From Brachymonas wangyanguii (GTDB lineage: Bacteria; Pseudomonadota; Gammaproteobacteria; Burkholderiales; Burkholderiaceae_C), in NCBI RefSeq assembly GCF_045055315.1, contig NZ_CP173677.1:1178001-1242000 (forward strand): 64,000 nucleotides of DNA, in the 5' to 3' direction. How positions within the stretch are numbered: the first letter of the stretch is position 1; every line of letters starts with the position of its first letter. Below, piece by piece: positions 37,809 through 45,125 of the stretch. Below the pieces are notes generated by a model. It was not told where the DNA came from. It ran no database searches and saw nothing but the letters and a program-made list of their open reading frames with translations. A program made the translations under genes and the position numbers.

Positions 37809-38723
37809 TTAAGTGGACACCTCTGCCAAGGTGTTGCTGTCGGCAAGTTGCCTCCAGTAGTTTGCCTCAGCTTCTGCCGGCGGGATACCCCCGATCGGCG
37901 TGAGCAGTCGGACGTGGTTGAACCAGTGCACCCATTGCAGGGTCGCCAGTTCCACGGCTTCCCTGGTCTTCCAGGGGCCCCGGCGATGAATCAGTTCGGC
38001 CTTGTATAGCCCGTTGATGGTCTCGGCCAGCGCGTTGTCGTAGCTGTCGCCTTTGCTTCCCACTGATGGCTGGATACCTGCCAGGCCCAGCCGCTCGGTG
38101 TAACGGATGCTGACGTACTGGCTGCCCCTGTCGCTGTGGTGCGTCAAGGCATGCGCTGCTGGCTGGCGCTCATACAGGGCCTGTTCCAGCGCATCGAGCA
38201 CAAAGTCCGTGTGCATGCTGCGGCTGACACGCCAGCCCACGATGCGCCGGGCGTACACATCCACCACGAAGGCCACGTACAGCCAGCCCTGCCAGGTGCT
38301 GACGTACGTGAAGTCCGACACCCACAGCTCGTTGGGCCGGCTGGCCTTAAACAGCCGGTTGACATGGTCCAGCGGGCACGGCACTGATGTGTCCGGCGTG
38401 GTGGTGCGCATCGTCTTGCCTCTGCGTGCCCCTTGCAAGCCCATGGTACGCATCAGCCGCTCGACTGTGCACCGCGCCACCCGGATGCCCTCGCGGTTCA
38501 TCTGCAGCCAGACCTTGTCGGCGCCATAGACCTGCCAGTTGGCATGCCACACGCGCTGGATGTCGGCTTTCAAATGGTCGTCATGCTGGGCACGTGCGCT
38601 GCGCAGTTGCGGGTTGCGTTGCCGGGCCGCATGGCGCCAGTAACACGACGGGGCCATCTGCAGCACCCGGCAGATGGGCTCGACCCCGTAGTCATCGCGG
38701 TGGCGGTCGATATAGGCCTTCAC
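37809..38723 (-). CDS. IS3-family transposase OrfB (DDE integrase domain)
   Basis: The 304-residue protein is the catalytic part of the transposase. An HTH_21-like N-terminus (YGVEPICRVLQ) is followed by the rve integrase core with the DDE residues in SDFTYVST, HHSDRGSQYVS and NALAETING. It starts with GTG overlapping the orfA stop (GTGA). In most family members a -1 frameshift fuses the two parts; here there is no A6G slippery site, but a run of T in orfA could serve. Confidence 0.95.
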   Translation of the reverse strand: MKAYIDRHRDDYGVEPICRVLQMAPSCYWRHAARQRNPQLRSARAQHDDHLKADIQRVWHANWQVYGADKVWLQMNREGIRVARCTVERLMRTMGLQGARRGKTMRTTTPDTSVPCPLDHVNRLFKASRPNELWVSDFTYVSTWQGWLYVAFVVDVYARRIVGWRVSRSMHTDFVLDALEQALYERQPAAHALTHHSDRGSQYVSIRYTERLGLAGIQPSVGSKGDSYDNALAETINGLYKAELIHRRGPWKTREAVELATLQWVHWFNHVRLLTPIGGIPPAEAEANYWRQLADSNTLAEVST

Positions 38724-39043
38724 TTCCTGAGCTGGCGGTCGAGCTCCGCCTGCGCGAAAAACGCACTGGCAGTTTTGAGGATCTCATTGGCACGGCGCAG
38801 CTCCTTGACTTCGCGCTCCAGTTCCTTGATGCGTCGCGCATCCGAGGTCGTGGTACCCGCACGCAGGCCAGCGTCGATCTCGGCTCTCTTGACCCAATCG
38901 TGCAGGGTTTGCGGCACACAGCCAATCTTCGGCGCAATCGATTCGATAGCTGCCCACAACGAAGGGTACTCGGCTCGATGCTCCTGCACCATGCGCACAG
39001 CGCGCTCGCGCACTTCCGGGGAAAACTTGTTGGACTTGTTCAT
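38720..39043 (-). CDS. IS3-family transposase OrfA (helix-turn-helix)
   Basis: The 107-residue product binds the IS ends. It has the HTH region SPEVRERAVRMVQEH and IAPKIGCVPQTLHDWVKRAE, then a leucine-zipper-like coiled coil (RIKELEREVKELRRANEILKTASAFFA) for multimerisation. Its stop overlaps the orfB start by four bases. Confidence 0.95.
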   Translation of the reverse strand: MNKSNKFSPEVRERAVRMVQEHRAEYPSLWAAIESIAPKIGCVPQTLHDWVKRAEIDAGLRAGTTTSDARRIKELEREVKELRRANEILKTASAFFAQAELDRQLRK

Positions 39044-39263
39044 GGCTCCATCTTCTCAAGAGTTGGGGCCTCCTCCAAACCCGGGGCGGTTCATGAGGAC
39101 TATGACCCTCCATACATAGCGGAGCTTAGAAAACGGCTAAACCTAGTTCCGGATGAGGGCATTGATAGTTCGCGCTTCTACGGACAAAAAGGCTTGTCAG
39201 ACGAGTTGAATGAGTTCATGGAAATGCGAATTGAGGTCATGAAGAGGCTAGCGAAGACTTGAT

Positions 39264-39323
39264 CGCTAACAATTCGTTCAAGCCGATGCCGCTTCGCGGC
39301 ACGGCTTAACTCAAGCGTTAGCC
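39264..39323 (+). repeat. attC site of cassette 6
   Basis: R'' CGCTAAC (39264-39270) and R' GTTAGCC (39317-39323). Its centre (aattcgttcaagccgatgcc) is nearly identical to sites 2 and 7. 60 bp. Confidence 0.93.
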
Positions 39324-39351
39324 TTCAACCAACTATCAGGGGGAACTGACA

Positions 39352-40122
39352 GTGGCGATTGTTAAGTGCAAAGAGTGTGGTGGTGAGTTGAGCACCAAAG
39401 CGGAGGCTTGCCCAAAGTGCGGCGCAAAGCAAAAGCGTCCATCCGGTTGCCTCAAGGTCGTGCTCTTCTTACTCCTCGCGTTCATTGCCCTTGCCATCAT
39501 CGCCCCGTTCGTTAACGACAAGAACACCTCCAACTCAAGCAGCACTCCCGCACCAGCTGCAGCACCTGCTGCAACCGTCGATCCAAAGACAAAAATATCT
39601 CCGTATGTCTTTAATGCTGACGATAAGAAGGACTTCCCAAAACTCGCCAGCAAACTCGGCGCGGCCTGGTCGAGACTTCAGCCAACCCGAGAAGCTGCCG
39701 CGCTACATGTTGCCTCAAACCCGAAATGTGACTTTGTTGAGATCGCTGAGGCTTCAGACAGATCCACAAAGTCAAACATCATCATCTTTGTTGATTGTCG
39801 CAATGGCGAGCGTATGTACGTTAGTGAGTCTGACCTAAAAGCCGGCGGTTCCAGCCAGTTTCAATCAGACAAGGTCGTTGATCGCGCCTCCGCCATCAAG
39901 GCGTGCAGTGACGCCGCAAAATCAATGACAACACACCCAGAGCTTGCGGACATGCACATCTGGACTGGATCGTCATTCAATGCCAATAAGACCACGGGCA
40001 ACGCGCAAGTCTTGCTCGACTTCGACGCATCTAACTCTTTCGGAGTTGAGGGCAAGTTCACGGCGCGCTGCATCTTCCCGGCAAACGGCGCACCACCGGA
40101 AATTACAGTACAAGCAAGGTGA
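39352..40122 (+). CDS. Cassette 7: zinc-ribbon membrane protein of unknown function
   Basis: The 256-residue protein starts with a small zinc ribbon, CKECGGELSTKAEACPKCG, followed by one membrane segment (about residues 34-51, VVLFLLLAFIALAIIAPFV), a low-complexity Ser/Pro/Ala linker, and an exported C-terminal domain with four scattered cysteines. The start is GTG at 39352, preceded by aggggga. The function is unknown. Confidence 0.8.
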   Translation: MAIVKCKECGGELSTKAEACPKCGAKQKRPSGCLKVVLFLLLAFIALAIIAPFVNDKNTSNSSSTPAPAAAPAATVDPKTKISPYVFNADDKKDFPKLASKLGAAWSRLQPTREAAALHVASNPKCDFVEIAEASDRSTKSNIIIFVDCRNGERMYVSESDLKAGGSSQFQSDKVVDRASAIKACSDAAKSMTTHPELADMHIWTGSSFNANKTTGNAQVLLDFDASNSFGVEGKFTARCIFPANGAPPEITVQAR

Positions 40123-40132
40123 GCGGGCAGAA

Positions 40133-40192
40133 GGCTAACAATTCGTTCAAGCCGAAGCCGCTTCGCGGCTCGGCTTAACTCAAGCGTTGGGC
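40133..40192 (+). repeat. attC site of cassette 7
   Basis: R'' GGCTAAC (40133-40139) and R' GTTGGGC (40186-40192), 60 bp, matching sites 2 and 6 closely. Confidence 0.93.
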
Positions 40193-40213
40193 GTTTTATC
40201 GGCACATTTATCA

Positions 40214-40756
40214 ATGGAACTAATCGCACTCGCTCTATCAAGCCTTAGCGTTATCGGGCTCGTCATTGCTGGGTTACTTCTGCGCGGTTACCTACCTTCT
40301 TACGTCGCCGAGAAAGGCAAGAACTTGGCGTCGAAGGAAGACCTCGCCCACCTCACTGATCTCGTCGAAAGCGTTAAAGCTCTCCACACTTCCGAGCTAG
40401 AGCGCCTCAAGGCTGACCTACTTGCTGAGGGCCAAATTACTGAGCGCCGTCGCCGTGTCTACGAAGAAATGTGCATTGCCCTACGAGTTTTCATCTCTGG
40501 GCATGGTGGAACACCGGAAATGAAAGAGCGCTTTCACGCCGCTTACGCCGCTGCATGGTTGTGGGCCGCCGACAGTGTGCTCGTTGCACTCAATCATTTC
40601 ATTGCGTTACAGGTTCAGCGCGCTGCTGATCCGGCGTCGGTTGACCAGCCAACTATAAAGGGCGCGTACACCGCCATCGTCGTTGAAATGCGCAAAGACG
40701 TTGGCTTTGGTGGCTCGGTTGCGTCGGGTTCAGACTACCAGTTTGTTCAGTTTTGA
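40214..40756 (+). CDS. Cassette 8: small membrane protein of unknown function
   Basis: The 180-residue product opens with a hydrophobic segment (MELIALALSSLSVIGLVIAGLLL), then a charged helix likely to form a coiled coil (about residues 30-75) and a mostly helical C-terminal domain. The ATG at 40214 is chosen because an earlier in-frame codon at 40187 overlaps the R' box. No family was recognised. Confidence 0.75.
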   Translation: MELIALALSSLSVIGLVIAGLLLRGYLPSYVAEKGKNLASKEDLAHLTDLVESVKALHTSELERLKADLLAEGQITERRRRVYEEMCIALRVFISGHGGTPEMKERFHAAYAAAWLWAADSVLVALNHFIALQVQRAADPASVDQPTIKGAYTAIVVEMRKDVGFGGSVASGSDYQFVQF

Positions 40757-40764
40757 CATGCGCC

Positions 40765-40831
40765 GCCCAACCCATCATTCGAGCGGACCTGCGCGAAAAA
40801 CCGTACAAGTCGCTCAATTCAAACGTTATGC
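40765..40831 (+). repeat. attC site of cassette 8
   Basis: R'' GCCCAAC (40765-40771) and R' GTTATGC (40825-40831). The central palindrome is weaker than at the other sites. 67 bp. Confidence 0.75.
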
Positions 40832-40862
40832 TGCTTACATTCACGCCTTGGAGGTTTAGTCA

Positions 40863-41975
40863 ATGGGCTTCTATCTGAGAAAGAGCATCAGTGTCGGGCC
40901 GTTGCGATTCAATCTGTCCAAGTCAGGAATCGGCGTTTCGGCTGGTGTAACTGGCCTTCGCTTTGGCGTCGGCCCACGAGGTAACTACGTTCACATGGGC
41001 CGAGGCGGACTTTACTATCGCGCTACGCTTCCTCCATCGTCGTCTCCCCGTAACTCACCACCTCAGTCACTTCCGCCATCGGCTTCTGAAATACCGCCAG
41101 GAACTCATGCGCCATTGGAGGAAATCGAATCCGCCGATGTTTCTCAAATCGTCGATTCGTCATCCCGAGAGCTTCTGGACGAGCTAAACCGAAAGCGCGC
41201 AAAGACTCGCCTGTGGCCTTTTGTTGCGGTTATCTCAGTTGCGGTGCTTGGTCTTGGGTTCTCTTCCGGCTGGCCCGTTTGGCTCGTAGGCATACTCGCA
41301 GTCGCTGCCGCTGCTGGAACATATGCAGCCCATACGCGAGACGCCCTACAAAAGACCGTTGTGCTCTTCTATGACTTCGATTCCGACATGGAAGCCGCCT
41401 ATGCCAAACTTCACGCGGCCGCGAGCCAGCTTGCCAATTGCGCGGCGGCTTGGCATATCGAGGCGTCTGGAAAGGTACATGATCGAAAATATCATGCGGG
41501 AGCAAGCGATCTTGTCCGCCGAAAGAGCACTTCTATTCGTAGGGCTGAACCACCATACGTCAAGACGAACATCGAAACCGTCGCTGTTGGTGTAGGTCGT
41601 CAAACGCTTCACTTTTTCCCTGACCGCGTTCTCGTATATGACCAGAACGGCGTGGGTGCCGTTGGCTATCAAGAACTGCGAGTGGAAGTAGGCGCAACTC
41701 GATTCATCGAAAGCGAGTCTGTTCCCCGAGATGCCGAAGTCGTAGATCGAACGTGGAAGTACGTCAACAAGTCTGGTGGTCCCGATAAACGATTCAAGGA
41801 CAACAAGGAACTGCCCATCTGCCGATACGAGGAAGTCACTCTGTCGAGTCAGTCTGGGCTAAATGAGGTGCTGCAACTATCCCGTTGCGGTGCCGGAAGC
41901 GGCTTTGCTGAAGCCATTTCTTCGCTGGGCAAGAGCATGCCTAAGGAAGGTGCCTGTGCCGCACAAGCGGCATAA
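40863..41975 (+). CDS. Cassette 9: DUF4236-domain membrane protein
   Basis: The 370-residue protein starts with a DUF4236 domain (MGFYLRKSISVGPLRFNLSKSGIGVSAGVTG..., residues 1-55), a proline-rich linker, two membrane segments at about 115-160 and a soluble C-terminal domain. DUF4236 occurs at the N-terminus of many bacterial proteins of unknown role. The stop TAA comes from the R'' box of the attC. The ATG is preceded by ttggagg. Confidence 0.85.
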   Translation: MGFYLRKSISVGPLRFNLSKSGIGVSAGVTGLRFGVGPRGNYVHMGRGGLYYRATLPPSSSPRNSPPQSLPPSASEIPPGTHAPLEEIESADVSQIVDSSSRELLDELNRKRAKTRLWPFVAVISVAVLGLGFSSGWPVWLVGILAVAAAAGTYAAHTRDALQKTVVLFYDFDSDMEAAYAKLHAAASQLANCAAAWHIEASGKVHDRKYHAGASDLVRRKSTSIRRAEPPYVKTNIETVAVGVGRQTLHFFPDRVLVYDQNGVGAVGYQELRVEVGATRFIESESVPRDAEVVDRTWKYVNKSGGPDKRFKDNKELPICRYEEVTLSSQSGLNEVLQLSRCGAGSGFAEAISSLGKSMPKEGACAAQAA

Positions 41976-42038
41976 CCCTGCGGTCCACCGGACGCTGCGC
42001 GATATAGCCTCGCAGCGCCGGTGACCTCCACGTTAGAT
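41970..42038 (+). repeat. attC site of cassette 9
   Basis: R'' GCATAAC (41970-41976) and R' GTTAGAT (42032-42038), with the inner palindrome gctgcgcgatatagcctcgcagc. 69 bp. Confidence 0.9.
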
Positions 42039-42042
42039 ATTT

Positions 42043-42429
42043 ATGCCAAAAGAAACCATCCAGTCAGAACTTTTTGAACCAATCGGCCCATACAACCACG
42101 CAGTTATGGCAGGCGGTCAAATATTCATCTCTGGCACGCCCGGAATCGATCCCAAAACTGGGCAACTCGCGGGAAAAGATGCTTACCTGCAGACCAAACA
42201 GGTGTTAGTGAACTTCCAATCTATTCTTGCCTCTGTGGGTGCATCACTAGATGACATTGCTCACATTCAAGTCAACCTTATAAATGTTTCAGATTTCGTA
42301 GAAATGAATCGAGCTTATTCAGAATTTTTCTCTAATTCTTATCCGGCGCGGACGGTCATCGGTATTGCAGCGCTCCCGAAGCCAGGTGCTTTGCTCACCA
42401 TGAACGCCATCGCAATTCCAAAAAATTGA
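42043..42429 (+). CDS. Cassette 10: RidA (YjgF/UK114)-family protein
   Basis: RidA enzymes hydrolyse reactive enamine/imine intermediates such as 2-aminoacrylate. The 128-residue product has the family start (SELFEPIGPYNHAV), the ISG motif and substrate-binding R103 in YPARTV. The usual catalytic glutamate in the C-terminal E-x-E-A-I-A motif is replaced: the stretch reads LTMNAIA, with T119 and N121 where E. coli has E120 and E122. So it may bind a ligand without the standard deaminase chemistry. The ATG lies 5 bases after the core site. Confidence 0.9.
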   Translation: MPKETIQSELFEPIGPYNHAVMAGGQIFISGTPGIDPKTGQLAGKDAYLQTKQVLVNFQSILASVGASLDDIAHIQVNLINVSDFVEMNRAYSEFFSNSYPARTVIGIAALPKPGALLTMNAIAIPKN

Positions 42430-42444
42430 CTGCTTGGTTAAGTT

Positions 42445-42502
42445 ATCTAACCCATCGGTCAACCGGACTTGCTACGCAATCCGGTTACCTCAAACGTTGG
42501 GC
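42445..42502 (+). repeat. attC site of cassette 10
   Basis: R'' ATCTAAC (42445-42451) and R' GTTGGGC (42496-42502) flank accggacttgctacgcaatccggt. 58 bp. Confidence 0.9.
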
Positions 42503-42540
42503 GGCGAAACTGTTCCTCCCATATACATCAGAGGTTAGCA

Positions 42541-43083
42541 ATGACGCCTGATAGAAAACACATAGAGCAGCTACTTGCTGCGCAGCCTGCGCGGTCGCTT
42601 CGAAGCACTCTGTTCAATATTGCGCACGCGTACGCTCGGGCTGCGGGCAATACTCGGGGCGTACTCGAATCAACCAAAGATGCTGACTTTGCAGCACCGG
42701 CAATCATGTGCCTGAGCTTTGCCGTAGAACTGCTCCTCAAGTTCTTCATTGCAATCGATCACCCGACAGCGAAGACGATTAATGACCTGAAGAATGCAGG
42801 CGCAAAGCTGAAATGTCATAAGTACTCAGAACTGTACGATCAGCTGACCCAGCCAACAAGGGACAAGATCGCGGGTGCATATTCAACTCTTTCCGGAAAG
42901 CCAACAGATTCCATGGCATTTCGCCAGGCTCTTATTGCACAAGGAGATGACCCATTTGTCTATTGGCGCTACATCTACGAGTCGGATGCCTTCTCCCATT
43001 TTGATCTGGCCGCCTTCCATCTCGTCATCGACGCACTAGGCAAGGCCGCCGAAGCTGAACGAAAGGCGGCTCCAAGTGCGTGA
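42541..43083 (+). CDS. Cassette 11: possible HEPN-domain protein
   Basis: The 180-residue protein begins MTPDRKHIEQLLA. Its central part has the pattern seen in many HEPN helical bundles: a helix CLSFAVELLLKFFIA (residues 60-74), a lysine-rich linker with CHKYSELYDQL, and a C-terminal helix. A clear R-x4-6-H RNase motif is not seen. HEPN proteins often act in toxin or defence systems, but the evidence here is shape-like rather than definitive. The ATG at 42541 is chosen over an earlier frame start inside the attC. Confidence 0.65.
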   Translation: MTPDRKHIEQLLAAQPARSLRSTLFNIAHAYARAAGNTRGVLESTKDADFAAPAIMCLSFAVELLLKFFIAIDHPTAKTINDLKNAGAKLKCHKYSELYDQLTQPTRDKIAGAYSTLSGKPTDSMAFRQALIAQGDDPFVYWRYIYESDAFSHFDLAAFHLVIDALGKAAEAERKAAPSA

Positions 43084-43095
43084 CCGCAAACCACC

Positions 43096-43162
43096 GCCTA
43101 ACCTTTCGTTGCAGGGGACGCTCCGCCTATCGGCGGCGCGTCCCTGAACTTAAACGTTAGGT
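43096..43162 (+). repeat. attC site of cassette 11
   Basis: R'' GCCTAAC (43096-43102) and R' GTTAGGT (43156-43162), with palindrome caggggacgctccgcc / ggcggcgcgtccctg, close to site 1. 67 bp. Confidence 0.92.
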
Positions 43163-43169
43163 GTAAATA

Positions 43170-44027
43170 ATGTCAGACGATAATTCCACATCATTAGTTA
43201 ATCTTGGTGAGCTTTCTAAGCCTGCCAATACATTAATTGAAAAGGTCTCATCAGCAATTGGTGGTGTATTTGAACCTTGGCAAATAAAACGTATTGCAAA
43301 AGCACAGGCAGAAGCAAATTTGATTAAAGCAGAATCAGAGATACAAATTACTGACCTGCATCGCAGAGCAATGCACCGCTTTGTCGAAGAAGAAGCTAAT
43401 CGCCAAGAAAATATGGAGGAAATCACCAAAAAATCTATTCCTCTTCTTGAGGAACAATCTGATCCTGCAAAAATGGAAGACGATTGGGTCACAAACTTCT
43501 TTGATAAGTCTAGGATTGTTTCTGATGAAGACATGCAGGTTTTATGGGCTAATGTTCTTGCAGGCGAGGCAAACAAACCAGGCTCATTTTCTAGAAGGAC
43601 TATTAACCTGCTCAGCGATCTTGATAAAAGAGATGCTGAGCTTTTTCAGACGTTATGCAGGTTCGGCTGGGCTGTTGGAAATTTCACCCCTTTAATCTTT
43701 GATAGCCAAGCCCCAATCTATAACAACTTAGGGATTAATTTTAATAGCTTGTCTCATTTGGATAGCTTAGGGCTCATTCAGTTTAATTCACTTGCGGGAT
43801 TTAGCAGGACAGGGTTACCAAAAAGTTTTGTGGTGGCTTATTGCGGACAACTTTTGCAATTGGTAATAAAAGAAGGCCAAGAAAATCAACTATCTATTGG
43901 ACAAATTCTGCTTACTCAGGCAGGGCAAGAGCTCGCTCAAATCGTTAAAGTTCCCGGTGTTCAAGGTTTCTATGACTACGTAAAAGAACAGTGGAAATCG
44001 CATGCTCTAAGTGAAAAAAGCACCTAA
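43170..44027 (+). CDS. Cassette 12: DUF2806-like protein
   Basis: The 285-residue protein matches the DUF2806 pattern IPLLEEQSDPAKMEDDWVTNFFDKSRIVSDEDMQVLW (shown here only by its start), followed by ANVLAGEANKPGSFSRRTINLL. It has a helical, charged N-terminal half and an unknown role. The base composition is the lowest in G+C of the array, with many AAA and ATT codons, implying a donor different from the other cassettes. The stop TAA is supplied by the R'' box. Confidence 0.8.
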   Translation: MSDDNSTSLVNLGELSKPANTLIEKVSSAIGGVFEPWQIKRIAKAQAEANLIKAESEIQITDLHRRAMHRFVEEEANRQENMEEITKKSIPLLEEQSDPAKMEDDWVTNFFDKSRIVSDEDMQVLWANVLAGEANKPGSFSRRTINLLSDLDKRDAELFQTLCRFGWAVGNFTPLIFDSQAPIYNNLGINFNSLSHLDSLGLIQFNSLAGFSRTGLPKSFVVAYCGQLLQLVIKEGQENQLSIGQILLTQAGQELAQIVKVPGVQGFYDYVKEQWKSHALSEKST

Positions 44028-44093
44028 CAAATTGCTGCACACGGAAAAGTTACTCGCTGCGCTCCCAACTTTCCGGTGAGCAAAGCGTTAGCC
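44022..44093 (+). repeat. attC site of cassette 12
   Basis: R'' ACCTAAC (44022-44028) and R' GTTAGCC (44087-44093) flank an imperfect palindrome around cggaaaagttactcgc. 72 bp. Confidence 0.88.
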
Positions 44094-44167
44094 TGCTTTT
44101 TATTCCTGCCCATTTCAGCCCATGAATATCCAAGCGCCATTTACCCTCGCAAGCGTTCATCCGCTGG

Positions 44168-44362
44168 GTGTTTGGCGTTTGCTCGGGCTTCGCCTGCGTG
44201 GGTTGCGCCAGTTTCAATCCTTTTTGGCCTCTAGCCCTTGTGCAGCAAGCGCTGGCAGCTCTGTTTTTCGTAGTCCGTGGCCTGTGCGGTCACTTTCGTT
44301 TTTGCGCTTTGGGTCTAACCCGGCGCTCAAGCCGACCCGCATACTGCGGGCGGCTTACCTAG
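44168..44362 (+). other. Cassette 13: tiny cassette with doubtful 64-codon frame
   Basis: The cassette is only 279 bp (44088-44366). The best contained frame starts with GTG and gives 64 residues rich in Cys, Phe, Ala and Leu; its end lies within the attC. A longer frame from 44122 runs past the cassette boundary and ends inside the next start codon. Neither resembles a known family, so the cassette may be non-coding. Confidence 0.35.
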
Positions 44363-44372
44363 TCCGTTATAT
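44313..44372 (+). repeat. attC site of cassette 13
   Basis: R'' GTCTAAC (44313-44319) and R' GTTATAT (44366-44372), with palindrome aagccgacccgc / gcgggcggctt. 60 bp. Confidence 0.85.
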
Positions 44373-44375
44373 CGC

Positions 44376-45125
44376 ATGATCACTCGCAACGACCCTGAGA
44401 GCTGGCAGGCACTACAAACGGAGGTCGGACGTATCCTCTCCGAGTGTGGGTTCGCCGTCGAAGTCGAGAAGAGAATTCAATCAGCACGAGGTGCCGTCGA
44501 GCTTGATGTCTATGCCGAGGAAACTGTACGCGGCAGGAAGTACGCGATCGCGTGCGAATGCAAATATTGGAAATCGCGCATTCCTCAGACAGTGGTCCAT
44601 GGCTTTCGCACCGTAGTCCAAGAGATTGGTGCCAATATTGGCTACATCATCTCTATGGAGGGTTTTCAATCCGGAGCCGTAGCCGCGGGTGATTTGACGA
44701 ACTTAAAGCTTGTAACGTGGCAAGAGTTTCAAGACCTATTCGAGGAGAGTTGGTTCGAAGAGTACTTCACTAAACAGATAGACGAGAAGCTCGACGGACT
44801 TATGACGTACGCCGAACCCTTACTTCCAGCCTGGTTTGAGCGCATGACGGAAGAGGACAAAGCAACGTATTTCGCTCTTAAAGAGAAGCACGACCTCTTC
44901 GGCGTAGTGATGCAGTCGCTTGGCCCATACACCCGCATGTTGCGAAAAGAGCCGCTCCCAACGCTTCCTCTACGCGCGAGGCTCAAACCAGACCCAATCC
45001 TACGCACAATTCCAGATCACATCTTGGATGAAACGGCATATCGAGAACTCTTGGATGCATCCATCGTTCATGGCGAAGCCGCTCTCTCTGAATTTCGGGT
45101 GCTGCGGGATAAATATGCGACATAA
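44376..45125 (+). CDS. Cassette 14: Mrr-like restriction endonuclease-fold protein
   Basis: The 249-residue protein has an N-terminal Mrr_cat-like nuclease domain (residues about 8-115). The catalytic D-(x)n-E-x-K signature is visible as D44 (VELDVYAE) and E61-C-K63 (ACECKYW), and the following helix GFRTVVQEIGANIGYIIS matches Mrr-type folds. The C-terminal half (about 125-249) is unrecognised. It starts four bases after the R' box of cassette 13. A role in cutting foreign DNA is inferred only. The stop TAA lies in the R'' box. Confidence 0.82.
   Translation: MITRNDPESWQALQTEVGRILSECGFAVEVEKRIQSARGAVELDVYAEETVRGRKYAIACECKYWKSRIPQTVVHGFRTVVQEIGANIGYIISMEGFQSGAVAAGDLTNLKLVTWQEFQDLFEESWFEEYFTKQIDEKLDGLMTYAEPLLPAWFERMTEEDKATYFALKEKHDLFGVVMQSLGPYTRMLRKEPLPTLPLRARLKPDPILRTIPDHILDETAYRELLDASIVHGEAALSEFRVLRDKYAT

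Larger units (their letters stand above)
37775..39093 (-). mobile_element. IS3-family insertion sequence in cassette 6
   Basis: The 1,319 bp element ends in inverted repeats beginning TGAACCGCCCCGGGTTT, with 25 of the first 26 bases matching (37775-37800 and 39068-39093). It is flanked by the direct repeat TGA (37772-37774 and 39094-39096), a 3 bp target duplication common in the IS3 family. It carries orfA and orfB on the minus strand, antisense to the cassette gene. It appears complete and probably recent, because the flanking gene still reads through after virtual excision. Confidence 0.95.
37212..39262 (+). pseudogene. Cassette 6: Fic/Doc-family gene split by an IS3-family element
   Basis: The N-terminal part (37212-37774) has the Fic/Doc core HAFHNGNKR at residues 70-78 (H70, F72, G75, N76, R78), related to the AMP- or phosphate-transferring Fic/Doc toxins. 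The C-terminal part (39097-39262) resumes in frame, giving EDYDPPYIAELRKRLNLVPD and onward to the stop. Joining the two after removal of the 1,319 bp element and one TGA duplicate gives exactly 729 nt, a 242-residue open gene. As it stands it yields a truncated product with a foreign tail. No antitoxin partner is in the cassette. Confidence 0.9.

Noticed and set aside
44122..44379. An 85-codon frame in cassette 13
   Set aside because: It crosses the cassette boundary and its end depends on the next cassette, so it would not be a self-contained gene.
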